A stretch of 64,000 nt of DNA from Artemisia argyi (taxonomy: Eukaryota > Streptophyta > Magnoliopsida > Asterales > Asteraceae): contig CM060681.1 in NCBI GenBank assembly GCA_030686995.1, positions 162,651,333-162,715,332 on the forward strand, written 5' to 3'. Positions 45,151 through 57,880 of the stretch are shown piece after piece. Under the pieces are notes generated by a model. The model did not search any database, was not told where the DNA came from, and worked only from the letters and a program-made list of their open reading frames with translations. Positions within the stretch are counted from its first letter, which is position 1; each line of letters begins with the position of its first letter. The translations under genes and the position numbers were made by a program.

Positions 45151-45785
45151 ATAGCCAAAACACACACACCACCTATGATTTCAAAGCTAAATAACCATCG
45201 GCCCATCAAAATCCCTTCAATAGATCATATCCAGATGATGAAGAAGATAAAAACTGACAAGGTGAGGAGTGGCGGGGATAAGTAAAAGTTGTGAACGTTA
45301 CATGGCTATAATTTCAGTTTCGGTTTTTATTTTGAAAGATTTATGATTTTAGGTTAACTAAGAATGCATTTTTTTTTGTGAGCTAAAGTTTACGGACTTG
45401 AAGGCGAAGAGGGCCATCTTTCCTTTACTGATGAGTTGTTTAATGCTGTCAGGATTCTGGAAGTATTTGAACCATTTTTGTTTAGGGGGTTGAGTTCTGG
45501 AAGTGGCGCATTGACTGACATGATAACCACAAAAAAGAAGGTGAAACTGAATTTGTTAGATAAAGTTGATCGATTTTTATCATGTCGGGTGTCTCCAAGT
45601 ATCCGGAGGACAGTCTTTTGTGACACTCATGGTAGTTATGTATAAAAAGTTAACGATTATAATTTATTATCAGTTATTTGCTGTATAATCCATGTTTCAT
45701 AATAACAAGCACAAAGTTTTGGTCTCTCAAGTTATTCAATACATTCAGATTCTTCAATAGAAGGGAATTTACCTGGTTGAATGCG
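45151..45785 (+). pseudogene. Orphan exon-like fragments of an unidentified gene
   Basis: 45232-45263 ends in a plausible donor (GACAAG|GTGAGG). After T-rich sequence, 45387-45645 is open from KVYGLEGEEGHLSF through ELFNAVRILEVFEPFLF to a stop after CDTHGSYV, with good codon character for a plant exon. I do not recognise the protein. The stretch is boxed in by an LTR on each side, so it is likely a broken host gene or a transduplicated fragment. Confidence 0.35.
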
Positions 45786-47072
45786 TGCAGAAACAAGAGG
45801 GGGATGTTTGTTCGCTCTACTAACATCCATTGTTTGTACCATTTTATCGTTTTAAATTTATGCTTTCGAAGACTTTTGATTCGAATTTACATGAGATCAA
45901 GTAACAACAATATGAACACTATAAATAAATGCAAGACAATAGGCAATAAATAATAATAATTACAAAGCATAGAATCCATGATAATAATAAAGAGTTAGAA
46001 ATATCAAACAAACGACACCGAGATTTATAGTGATTCGGTAATGAATGACTTCTTCGCCCTACTCCACTCTCCGAGTACCCAACTCGAGAGTTCACTTCAC
46101 TATTTCAACAAGCTTCCTTCAAGTGGAGAAAACTGTACAACATCGCTTACTAAGTTAAATGTCGAGTTCTAATCTAGCTAGAACCAGTCTCACACACGTG
46201 TATTTTACGGACTAAAATACTAACCCAATTTATCCGATCTTCACACGATCAACGCAAGCTACACGATCTACCCGAATAACATACTATCAACATAAACTAC
46301 ACAAGATACAAAATATGCACGATCAACTCGATCTACCCGATCTAACAACTACACATGATTGAAGATTATGAACTTGATTTATACTAAAATACAATAAGGA
46401 GGTAACCAATGTTACAAATGCAGTATCTATACTATGACACTTCGTATCTTAATGATTACAAGTGTTCTTCTCTTGCACTTTAGATGTAAGGATGTTTCGA
46501 TCACTTTTAAATGAATTCAAACATGTTAACGATCAAAGAAATGAGATTGAAAGATGTTAAGAAAGAACAGAAAAGTCAGTGCAAAGAGGTGAGGAAAATG
46601 TGTAAAATAGTCCACTATTTATAGTCAAAAAGGACTGGGCTCCAACTTATGGAGGGTACCACGGTACCCTTAATTATTTAAGGGTATCCGTCCATAAATA
46701 TGGGTACCGTCTGCGCTCCCTCTTTTTTCCTTTAATGGAAAAGTTAAAATTTGGTGTAGGTGGTTTTTTTGGGGGGGAAAACCAGATTTTGATTTTTTGA
46801 ATCAAACATTTTATTAAAATCAAAATAATTTGTCTAATTTGTTTTATGTAAAGTGTTTTGCCCAATTTGCATGAAAAAAATATTTATTTGATCATCCATC
46901 AAGTTTGATGTTCATTGTTCATATCTTTAGTGATTTGCAGTCGAAATGAAGATTTACGAATAAAAACTTGTTTACGTTAACTTTTACATAGAATGTTTTT
47001 ATGTTTTGTTATTACCAAAACGTACAGGATGAAAAATATAAATAACGTTTTTAGACATTAATTGTATTAACA
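45786..47072 (-). mobile_element. Copia-type LTR, diverged relative of 25174-26831
   Basis: Shares the order of features with that solo LTR: a G-run near the left end, ATTTATAGTGATTCGG at 46022, CCCTACTCCACTC, ACTCGAGAGTTCACTTCACTA, a minus-strand TATA at about 46615, a hairpin-like GGGTACC repeat (46656-46712) and the end TTTTTAGACATTA..TTAACA at 47072. The left boundary (TG at 45786 or 45782) is uncertain and I found no target duplication. Confidence 0.6.
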
Positions 47073-47094
47073 AATATATTTATGCGGAGGGTGA

Positions 47095-47769
47095 TGTAGT
47101 GTCCATACACACCTTCTGATTTCGGGATGAACTTGGGGTCACGAATCCACGTGTATTGTTCTGATATGTGATATGATATGATATGATGTGATATGATTTT
47201 GGCACAATGAGTGGTGCCTATTGGATATCATCTAGCGCACTCGGTATAAATTCCCTAAACCCTTCGTTGCTTCAGCCTTATAATTCTTTTGTTACTCTGG
47301 TGTTGAGGAGTTAGTATGATTGAGAAATTGTCTTTGTTATTTCATTCTATACTATCTTTACTCATGTATTATTATTATTTGTAGTCAGCATCCATGCACT
47401 GAGCCTTTATCTTAAGCACTTTTCTTTTCTTCTTAGCATGTATTTAGGGATGATCGGGGTGAGTGTAATGAGCTACAAGGTTGATCAAATAAAGAACTAA
47501 TGATATTTTGAGTCAATGGAGAATTTACATCATAAATGACTATTGTATTTCTCCTAGGCCATAATTATTATGATTGTTTTGGAGCTACTTTTGTAAGATT
47601 TGATGTTTAGGTTTTGATGAATGTGTGATAGTTATCTAAGGTTTACAACAAAATTTTCTTCGAAGGTTATCACTCATTTTGGAATGTAATATTGGAGATG
47701 TTTATTATTTTCGATGTTTTAGAATTATCATATTGTGCACCCTCTCCCAGTCAGGGTTGGGGGTGTTAC
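47095..47769 (+). repeat. LTR-like remnant (TGTAGTGTCC..GGGTGTTACA)
   Basis: A purine-rich GCGGAGGGTGA directly precedes TGTAGTGTCC, and the segment ends GTTGGGGGTGTTACA, as in many Ty3/Gypsy LTRs. It contains an ATATG microsatellite (47160-47200). No duplication is found, so the status is uncertain. Confidence 0.35.
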
Positions 47770-47968
47770 ACCAGGTGTGTTGATGCCATTTCAACTTTGA
47801 AATTTCATTAGGTAAACATGTTATGAGCGAGTAAAACATTGGTTAAAAACGGGTCATTTTGATATCATAGTAGTACATCTATTTCAAAATCTCGCCATCT
47901 CAAATAATACGAACACGAAAAAGCCTCATTTATTTACCCATTAATCTCAACATGTATAAAAGACAATC

Positions 47969-50900
47969 TTTGACACCCCCAAAATCACAACGCAACAGAA
48001 TACCACTTGGGGGTGTCAAAGAATGGCATCATAGCATTAGTTATAGAGAAATAGGTCGTTTTCAAAACCTAAACTATAACTGATTTTCGAATTTTTTTTA
48101 AGTCTTTCACCAATGTTCGATATCCGCGCACGCTTGCTCCCAGGTAACTTATATGCTCTATTTTGCATCCATACTTCTATTATATGACTAATGAATATAT
48201 CCCCTAGTCATGATTTCGCTCTCTCATGCCTATCTTATGATGTCATACTATTTACTTTATATCGGTCGGTTATTTATACGCTGACCACTTCGATTATCAG
48301 GTACTTCGTGTTTTCTTATTTTCTCCCTCGAATGTCGATACTAGTATTGTATAAGGATACCCGTACATATATGTGTTACTCTCTTCTCAAATTCTTATGC
48401 ATGTTTATAGTATTATTATATGTATTAATGAGTTCGTTTACTTTGACCTTTTATAAACGATGCGGTGATCTCTGAAACATTTTCGCTACTTTTCTTTATT
48501 TTCTTTTGATGATATTGACATTCGGTGTACTTTGTCAATTCCACTAGTAATTTTATTGTTCAACTCCGAGTGTGAACATTCTTCTTATGCCTTTGAATCA
48601 CATATGTTATTTACGTTATCCATTGTTTTGAAATCTTCCAATTGATGGGAGTATGACCTTAACTTGTCATCTCAGAGCATGCCATCCTTTGGCATTACCT
48701 TTGGGAATGCGATTGACTAATGTCGTATTATTATTCTCATTACTTCTTCTTATGATTTTGATGAATCTTGTCGTTAAGTAGACATCCTTTTATTTATTGT
48801 AACACTTGATCTTTTTGTGTATTTTGCTTTGTGATGGACATACTTAAGTAGGATGATTTATAATCGTTTTATTGAAATGAATTGGGACGCTTCTTTATTT
48901 GAATAAAGAAATTATAAACCGCCTAACCATAAATTCATAAATCTTCACTTACATGGATTGGGACGCCTCTTTATGTAAGTGATGAGTTATGAATGAGTGG
49001 GCTTATGTGTATCCACCATAGCGTGTGTACGAACCATTCTATGGGCTATGAACTCCTCTCGACTCGTAATTTGTTATGTGGATTTTTCTGATTTTGTATC
49101 AACCGCCGGGAGCTTGATAAACTAATAGTAATGTACTATTATTCGCTTCCACGAATTGACGACTTGATAAATTCCTTGTCTCCCATTGTCTTATCGCCAA
49201 CACTTTTATTCTACCTTTCCTTTTAGGACCCTCATGACATTCTATTTGTTCCCTCATACCATTGCTTACACATTAGGTGATTTCTATCACTTGTTCTATC
49301 TTCGTTGATATCTTGATACTTTGTCAAAATCCCGAGCACAAAATGCATTAAGCACCTCCATGGGCTTCTATAAAATTTTTATGCGTCTTTATGAAAATTT
49401 TACAAATATTTCACAAGTGTTTAAATTACCAAAATGACATTCTTAAGTTAAAGAGTCGGTTCTAACCACCCCCTTTTGTAAAAATCATAACTAATATTTA
49501 TAATGACACCATGCCCTATCTTTCAAACTACATGTTTTATACATCATATTTTAATCACGTCTTAAGGATATGACTGCTTTAAACTTCGTTTCAACTAATG
49601 ATTCCTAAAGATTTGAAAATAGACCTTCTACAATCACAACCATAATCCCGAATTTCAACATGGTTTTTATAAATGCATCAATCCCAAAAATCTTTAAAAC
49701 GACCAAAAATGATCCTTGAACCTGTTTTATCTCTATTATGAACACCATTTTTATCAACAAAGAATAGTTTAAAATTCTCCATATACGACGAGAATCGAAC
49801 CGCGTCGTTAGTTATTCTAGACTTCATTCCTTAAGAGAATCCTGATCTTTTCGGAAGTGAATTGTTAGGAGATAAAGCGAGTTGAGCTCCGGGACGGCGC
49901 TCTCTTAAGGGGTACTTGCTGTGACATTTCAAAAAATTCTTGCCATTTATTTCAATAGTTTATTATTCAACTATTTTATTTTAACTAATTAACTTCGTCG
50001 AAAGTTATCCGTGTACGTTCAATTCATTCAACCGTGACTAGACTATATCCATTCTACACTTTTTATGCATCATTGTTTCCTTACAATCCTATTTTAAAAG
50101 TCATTTTTCAATTTTTCCATTTTTACGTAAACCTTGCACCTTTACGTTTTACGCTATTTAAATTTACGTTTTAAGGTTTTAACAAAGTGAACTAACCTCT
50201 TATTCTATTACTAATTTTTATGGAATTCATTATTTTTGTTTCTAGTCGTTTTATCGGAAATTGTCCTTTTTAACTAATTTCGCGTCGCACTTTTGATATT
50301 TATTTGTTAAATCATTTAAGAAATCAACAATTTCATATTTTAGCTTCGAGAGCTTAATTATCTCTATTTTAGTGTTTCCCGACTTTTCCCGCGTTTTAGC
50401 CGAAAACCGTGTCAATATTTTCAAACTTTGTAACATTTTAATTAAGTGTTCTTAAACAAAATAATGTAATGTAAATTTTTAGAAAAATATATACATATAG
50501 TTAGCCAAACACCCCTTTTATAATTTTTACTTCTCCATCAAAATCAAAAACCAAACACTCCCCTTTTATTGCTGTTTTCCTTACCTTATATCTACCTTTT
50601 ATAAATTAAAACACATAGATACCAAAAACACAGAAATAACAAAAGATTTTTTTCCTCTGCTCTCCCTCCTTCCTGCTCATGACATCCCACACGAAACCAC
50701 CATCACCATTGATTAAAATTCTTCAACTCACTTCCAAACTACTCTAATATCATTCTTACATAAAACCCCATTAATCTTTTCCACTAAAATTCATCATGCA
50801 TCAAGATTCTTGAATTCTAAATTTTTATTAAAATCTTGATTTTAGGGTTTTGGTATAATTAAATGCAAGAAGATCATCAAGGGTATAAAGTTAAGAGTTT

Positions 50901-53130
50901 TTAAGCAAATTTTGGTGAACCAAATCAAGTTTTGGGTTTTCCTTTGTTCCTCCTTGTGTTCGGCCAAATCATCAAAACCACAAGGGTTTGTGGTTTTGAT
51001 CATCTACTTGTTTATATACCTCTTTTGTAAGTATTTTCTTTGATTTTAATTTGATTTTTGGTTTAGATATATGCATGCATGTTGAAATCTATGATTAGGA
51101 ATCCATGGGTAAATTGTTAGAATAATGATTGTTGAGTTGTGGATGATTGAGGATAATCAATTAGGTTTAGGTATTGGAGAATAGGTTAGTTTAGGGTTTT
51201 TGAGTCTTGAATGGTGTTGAAGAGGTTGAAAGAAACCTATAGAAATAGGGCAGAAAATTTGTGTTTGTGTTGGCTATATTTGTGTGTCGTAAACTGAGTT
51301 TTTGGTATTTGATACGATAGACGTTGTTATAATGGTTGTGTGGAAAAAATGGGGGCTTCTAACTCCTTATAACGAAAAAGATACACCATTTTGAAGTTTG
51401 AAAAACCATTCGGCAAAATTCTGCACACTTTGGTTTTGGGCCGAATTTTGACCTTTTTTGCGAGAACGATATCTTGGTCATAAAAATAGGTTTTCTACAT
51501 TTTCCGGATTCTAAAATATAGTATTTTGAGTATATTTTCCAGAACGTAAGGTCGTTTTGATTGTAAATGGGTAGAAGTGGTTCAATTGTGGTTTATAAGA
51601 TCAAGTGTCAAAACTGAGTTTAGCGTCCAGAATTTTAGTTGTAGAGATGTGTTGTGCAGACGGGTCAAAACTTAATATTTTTGGCTGAAATTTAAACTGG
51701 AACTTTCCCAATATATGTGTGACCTGCTGTATTTTTTTTAGATTTTTATAATTTTTTTTAGTGGGTCTGCTGTAGCCAAATTTTTCCAAAGTCCAGCAGA
51801 CCCTGTTTTATAACAAGTTACATTGGTGCGTCTTTCATAAAAGGTTGGGATTACCTATGGTTTATGGGTTAGCTACTGTAGCTAATAGACATATATAAGT
51901 GTGTTATCCTAGAGGTAGAGCAACTAGTTTGACCATTTAACGTACCTTTTGGTGTGTCGACCGACTAACTAAAAACGTTATAATTTCAGAAAATATTTAA
52001 TCTAATAGAAACAATAAGTGGTAAGTCTCATGGATTCCTAGTTAGAAAATGTCATGCATATTCAAAATATATTTATATTCGTTATGGTCATTATAAGTTT
52101 CATATTTTTACATAAGTATCGATCGTGATCGCGTGTCATTTTAATATAGGTAACGGTTAAATTTTGGCGTCTGTTCCTTCTACGTTGATTTCTAGATTGG
52201 CACTACTTCTCGGTTGTGCTTAGATGCTTCCCACTCGTCCGGAGATCGATATTACTTCTTTTCTTCATCACTTTGCCTCGGTGAGTTCATAGCCTCGCCT
52301 TTACTCATTTAAATGTTTTAAAAACCTCGCGAGGGGGATACATGCTAGTTTTACAAACTGAATACAAGTAGCTTTTGGTATATATGCTAGACCCGATTGT
52401 ATGATTTATGGACATCTGGCATTAAGTATTCTTGCTTAAGTCCCCATCATGAACCGTTAATTTTGTGTGAACGCTAGTATTATAAATATGCATATTTGGC
52501 TTGACAAGCCTGTTCGGGTGAGTAGCGCTCATTTGACAACTGTGGGTCAAACGGACATATAATATTGAGAATTTAGGGTAATTGGCAAGATTACCCTTGT
52601 GCGGGGCATCATTTAGACATAGTCAAGGTTTGGTTTCGTGAGCTCAATGCTGTAAATCTTATTTTTTTTTCCCGACATGTATTTGTTACATGTCAACTTA
52701 ATTATGGGCATATAACAACGTAGCCCAACTTCTTTTAAACTGAATTATCTTGTATTCAATTGATTACTTATTAAACTCTATGAATTCACTCAACTTTATG
52801 TTGACTTTTTAGCATGTATTTTCTCAGGTATTATTTGCTAGCTGAGCATTGAGAGCAATCGGAGTCGCGTGGATATCAAATATTGAAGGACTTGTTTTCT
52901 TCACATTCGATAATTATTTTTTTTAAATATACAAATGAGTTATGTTTGAACTCTTGTAACTTTAAGTTTTGAATAGAAATTGTTGGGACCTGGTACTCTG
53001 ATTTATCAAATCGAATGTGATATTTTATTAAACGTCTCTTTTGAGGTCGTTTTCTGTAACTTGTGTGTATGAACTATGAGATGACGCCCCAAGTGGTATT
53101 CCGCTGCGTTGTGATTTTGGGGGTGTCAAA
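47969..53130. mobile_element. Unclassified 5.16-kb block with 44-bp terminal inverted repeats
   Basis: 47969-48012 and the reverse complement of 53087-53130 match with two transitions (TTTGACACCCCCAAAATCAC at each end). The flanks CAATC (47964-47968) and CAATA (53131-53135) resemble a 5-bp duplication. Inside I see no strong ORF. At 49920, CTTAAGGGG..TGTGACATTTC resembles a polypurine tract followed by the start of a Tekay/Del-type LTR, so 49920-53130 may be a 3.2-kb LTR. That would not explain the inverted copy at the left end. The short Tyr/Leu-rich ORF at 48191 is not convincing. Confidence 0.5.
49920..53130 (+). repeat. Possible Ty3/Gypsy (Tekay/Del-like) LTR, ~3.2 kb
   Basis: Preceded by CCGGGACGGCGCTCTCTTAAGG, much like the end of pol plus polypurine tract in Tekay/Del elements. 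Ends TTTTGGGGGTGTCA. A pyrimidine-rich leader-like part lies at 50640-50700. No primer site follows because another LTR begins at 53136. Confidence 0.4.
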
Positions 53131-53135
53131 CAATA

Positions 53136-55553
53136 TGTTGGTCCACACAGTTTGAGCAAATGATGATACCTTACTACTAATAATAAGAATAACAACAAGT
53201 TCACCTAAAGCCACAATAACACCAATTGTACTTTTTAAAGTTTATAAATATTATTAGAAGTGAATCAAATATTTACATAAAATAGTTCATGGTACATAAT
53301 TCCGGTTGATGACAAATGAAACACTCCTATTAGAATGAAAAGAAGCAATTAGCTTTGTTGTGCGTTCCTAGAAGAGGAGGATCCTATCAACTATAATACT
53401 TATTATTATTTTATGTGCTTGGTTAAGATCTTTACTTATCCCTTTTAGAATCTTCCGAATATATAGTGAGGGAAATATTGTGCATGCACATGGGTACAAT
53501 AGTTTGCCAACTTGCAACAGATGACGTGTCTAGTATCCAAGGTTAAGCATACTTTTGGTTTACCAGTGCTAACAACTATTTGTACCAAATGTTACTTTCT
53601 CGTCTTTTGATAAGTCCTTGCTCTTATCTTCCCAAGAATTTCCTAGCCCATACTTAAGAGACTAAGTTGTTTTTCAGAGTTAAGTCTTCAAGGTCAAAGA
53701 AATATTTGTCAGATCTCAGTGACTCTGGTATTGTTTGTAGCTCCTTGTACATTACTCACTGATACAACATTAGCTTACAAAGAGATTCTTTAGATGGTCT
53801 TCGACTTCCCTGAAGCTTCACTGTTGATTGAGCTTTATACAACTATGACTAATTTATTTTATCAGTGAGTTACACCCTATGACAACTGATGCGAAAATTG
53901 TAACCCTTGCAGGGAAGTTTTACAACCCTCTAGGCAGTATAGCTAATTGCTGTAGTGTATTATAGGTAAGTCCAAGGGATTGATCGTTCATAGGGGAATA
54001 GTGTCGTTAGGTCAAAATGTATGACGAGATAGGTCTAGAGGTGAGGGATAATTCTTTTTGTATTTTTATATTTTATGAAAGCAATAAAAATCTCGGTTTT
54101 TAGAAGAATGGGCGGAATTAGTTGTTAGTCAACAAACCTAAAACTAATTATAGCTAAATTAAACTAATAAAAAATAAAAGAAAATAGGATTGGTGACTTC
54201 TTATGATAGAGAAAAGCGTGTTCACTTAGATTTAATTACTCCCTAGTTATCTCCTATTGATCTTTCGCATTGTTTCGTCGTTATTTTAGTTGAAGCATTG
54301 TATTCCTTAATATTATTCGTGGGGAGGTGTCGAAGTCCCCAACTCTATGAATCTTAGTCTCCTGTAAAAACCTTAAAGTCTATTAATCTTCTTAGGATCT
54401 ACAAGTCGCAATTCACGCAATAAGTACAATGAGAAAAACCAATAGTGCACTTTACGGTTGCGTTTCTAAGACGTTCAAGCCAGTTACATATAATATGTCA
54501 GCTAGTTTTCTTAGCCTAATGCGAAGCAATCAACTAAACAAGAGACGGCAAAACAATGTTCAACAACTAGGTTTCATTAGATCTAAACAAACATAAATAA
54601 ACTTAAGCTAGTATCTTAAAGAGAAGAAAAGATAAAAAATTAATCAAACAATACATAAACGTATTGAATGATTAAACGAGTAACTTATCTTCAATGAAAC
54701 ATATGTTTTCGGTCTGAAAAACCCTTACAAAAGCTGCCAGAGTCGTCCTTAAGATGTTACACAAAGATATCACGTGAATTATGAAAAACATACAAAATTA
54801 TATATAGAATTACAACCCTAACGGCATCAGCTTATAGGTCCTGACGTCTTCAGCTCGCCGTGTTTAGGTTTTCGTCTTATGCAGGTCGCCGTTATGACGG
54901 CGTCACCTTGTAACCTCTGACGCCGTCACCTTGTAACCTCTGACGCCGTCACCTTTAGCATGACACCGTCCTCTTGTAAAGTGCCTGGGGCATCTCTTTT
55001 TAATTTAACACGTGACTCTCAACTTCAAATAACACCTGACGCCATCAGATTGTAGGTCTTCAGATTTTGTCTGAGTCATCTCTTGTTAAACTTGAACCAA
55101 AAATCCAGCATAATTACAAGTGATGGCGTCATGTTGTAGCATGTGACGCCGTTAGAGCTCCTTTTCTGACAGGTTTTCCGCGACTTCATATTTTTCTTCA
55201 CTTTTTCGTCAAAATACGTCCAAAAAGTGCCGATTTCCAGATTTCTCGTCCTAAGTACTTAAATTGGCAAAAGTTGAGGCAATATTTGATCATATTAATA
55301 CAATTTTGGGCTTAAATGACCCCTGAAAAAGGTACCAAATAAATCCTTATCAATAACCATCAGGGAGTAAGTCCTTCTGATAACCATCAGGGAGTAACAC
55401 CCTTTGATTTCTAGCAGGGAGTGACTTACTCTCTGATCCTTATCTGTGAGTGCATTTCTATCTGATCCTTATTCGAATTCGCGACTGAATATATTAGGCT
55501 ATTTTATGTTTAAATACTTGTCAGAAACAATTTGGTCGAAATCTGACCCAACA
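53136..55553 (-). mobile_element. Solo LTR, Copia-type TGTTGG family, interrupted by an Athila-like solo LTR
   Basis: Starts TGTTGGTCCACAC and ends CTGACCCAACA. Taking out 53887-55352 and its duplication leaves about 947 bp, close to the 884-bp copy at 42077. The shared right end includes GGCTATTTTATGTTTAAATAC against GGTTATTTTACGTTCAAATCC. Flanks CAATA and TAATG match at three of five positions, so this copy is old or shifted. Confidence 0.72.
53887..55352 (-). mobile_element. Athila-like solo LTR nested in a Copia LTR, 1466 bp
   Basis: Ends as in 43716-45150 (minus strand TGATAAGGATTT..CGCATCA), about 85% identical to it by eye. Flanks are ACAAC (53882-53886) and ATAAC (55353-55357), a duplication with one C-to-T change. 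TGACGCCGTCA motifs lie at 54838-55155, including a near-perfect triple run at 54895-54955. Confidence 0.82.
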
Positions 55554-56760
55554 TAATGCATGGCTTAGTTATCAATGACATGGAATGGCAAAAAAAAAAA
55601 TGAACCAACCATAATGCCAAGTTATTGCCACCTAGGCTCCTTATTTGGCTTTTGACCCATTAAAATCCCGCCCCTAAAAATTAGTCATCTTCTTCTAAGT
55701 CAGTAACACCAACCAATTCACTACCATGTATAATTGCTTCTCAAATTAAAATCAACCTAGAAAAATCTCATATCACTAATGATGGTGTACCTCACTCACG
55801 GTCGGAGCCTAGCCTCCAAACTGTACACTTGTAGAACTTAAACGTGACCATTATTGGCTTAAATCCTACTAGGCTACCGTAAGGAAATCCGCCAATACAC
55901 CAATAGCCTATGTCAAGGAGCCTCGCCCTTCGAGGAGCTAGAGCCTCCAAAGGATCTTAGGCTCCGAACTAGAAGAAAAAGACAAAATATTTGTGTGGCC
56001 CCTAACAGTTGAAGGGTTTCTAATATTCCTCCTCCCACGACAACTGCACATGGGCACACTAATGATAAACAAGGGAAGGACACTAAAACCTATAATCGGA
56101 TCCTTTTCATTGGCTGGAATGAATGTGCTTCCTTAACCAACCCGGTTGAGACATGTGGCAAGGCCTAGAACTTTCCTAGGGCTTGCCTATAATTATCATC
56201 ATCATCATCCTCATTTCTAAGGTACTCTCTTTCTCTATCTCTATCTCTTACTCACTTTATCTCTCTAAACACATTCATCCTATGAATCAGATAAATTATT
56301 CTCATGCCGGAGGCCCGGAGCCAGTTTGCAGGGTCCATCCCTGCCCTCCGACTAACGTAGCGTGTTTCTTTGTCCCATTTTAGTAACCTAGCAAGCACTT
56401 AGAAGTATCTAATATACTATTTATGTATGTTCTGATTAAGGAGTGCAAACTATTAAACGATGAGTGGTGTCATCCGGGTTCTCGATACCAAATAGCTTCG
56501 TCGGTCGTTAGATCTTTCATTTTTGATACTTCTGGTAAAATAATGACGGTAGAAAAACTACATCTCCTCCATCAACAACACTTATAAAGTCATCGGCAGT
56601 GTTTACAGATACTCCTGAAGGAGTACGTCAAAGAATACAACTAGTTGATATTCAAACACCTACAAATCTCATGTCAACAACAACCACAACTAGCTGGACA
56701 AACCCAGTTACATCGTAACACCCAGATACACACGTCGTAGATGAAACTAAATAATTGAAT
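55554..56760 (+). repeat. Degraded Tat-type LTR and leader remnant
   Basis: At about 56290-56380, TTATTCTCATGCCGGAGG..CTCCGACTAACG matches in order the R-region block of the Tat LTR at 30390-30470 (TTATTCTCACGCCGGAG). Boundaries are not resolved; TGATGGTGTACC at about 55782 may be the start. 56400-56760 has no intact ORF. Confidence 0.45.
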
Positions 56761-56814
56761 TAAAAAAGTATACTAATTATGGTTGTTCTCGGCTTGGGTT
56801 GTCTGTTGTGGTTC

Positions 56815-57465
56815 ACAGTTGGTCAAGATGTCCTCGTGAAACACACAAATGCAAATTAATCATAAAAAAACTTTCAGCGACGACATGTCCTTGCTAAACA
56901 CATAAACAAAATCAAAATAAATAATACATGAGTTCTCGGCTGGACATGGTTCTTGGCAACAGGTAGGTGGTGGGAGAGGTTTGCAACAAGTAACTACTAG
57001 TCTAACCAAAAATAAAAATATATATATTAACAAAAATTGACAACTTGCAACATGCCCCTTCATCCACCATTGACAAAAATTAAAAAATTGTAACAAAAAA
57101 AAAAGTTAACAAAAAACATGAACCTAGAAGAGAGGAAAAGATGGTGGCAGCATTGGTGGGGTGTGGTGGGGTGTAGGTGGCATGCATAGTGGTGCTTCGT
57201 GTTTTGGTGGTTAAGGTGCTGAGGAAGATAGTGGGATGGATCTGAGTTAACAGACCGACATTTTTTTTTGTTACTTAAGTGTTTATGAGGAAGAAAGAAA
57301 CTCATATCTAAGTTTTTAACCAAGTAATTGGCGAGGATGTTATTTTTTCCTTTAATGAGCATTGTCCTCGCCAAATCACTTTTTTATCACGTTGTCATTA
57401 TTAGAAAGGAGTTATTAAATTTTGGTGAAAACATTTGGCGAGGACATGCCCTCGCCAAATGGTAT
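56815..57465. repeat. CACTA-like subterminal palindrome cluster
   Basis: Six or so copies of GGCGAGGACATGTCCTCGCCAAA in various states: 56826, 56872, 56935, 57328, 57362 and the near-perfect ATTTGGCGAGG..CCTCGCCAAAT at about 57433-57460. This suggests a non-autonomous CACTA/En-Spm relic. No terminus found. Confidence 0.45.
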
Positions 57466-57880
57466 TTTCACAATAAATTTTATTTTTTTAAGTATTTATT
57501 AAAAAATAATTAAATTAAAGTATTTTACAAGATTCTAAATTAAAATATTAACTTTGAATATAAATTAATTTAAAATTTCTAAAGATGTTGTGTTAAACTT
57601 TAATATTTCAAACTTGACTATATATACCGAAACGTTTTAATGCTTCATTCCATATAATCATACTTGACTATAATGTTTTAATGCCGCATCATAATTCAAC
57701 TAGTTGCAACTCAAAACCTCAAAGCAACTTATGAATACTTGGGTACCCATTGAAGTGTAACTATATGGCGACTGCAACAGAAACCGAGAGTTATGCAGAT
57801 TTTGACTTCTCAATGTTTTACAAGTTTGTTCTTGTTCTTTAACTATTCGAATTGTTTCCAAACTCTATCAGAAATGTATT
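57466..57880. other. AT-rich intergenic, nothing recognised
   Basis: No ORF, no repeat ends. Confidence 0.4.

Noticed and set aside
48191..48475. 94-codon hydrophobic ORF
   Set aside because: AT-rich, Tyr/Leu-rich composition, no homology I recognise, inside repeat-like sequence.
53721..53886. Primer site left of the Athila-like LTR at 53887
   Set aside because: No TGGCGCC-like sequence on the minus strand near 53886; supports the solo status.
43716..55352. A single full-length element with the two Athila-like LTRs as its ends
   Set aside because: No primer site beside the right LTR, only about 85% identity, and each LTR has its own flanking duplication.
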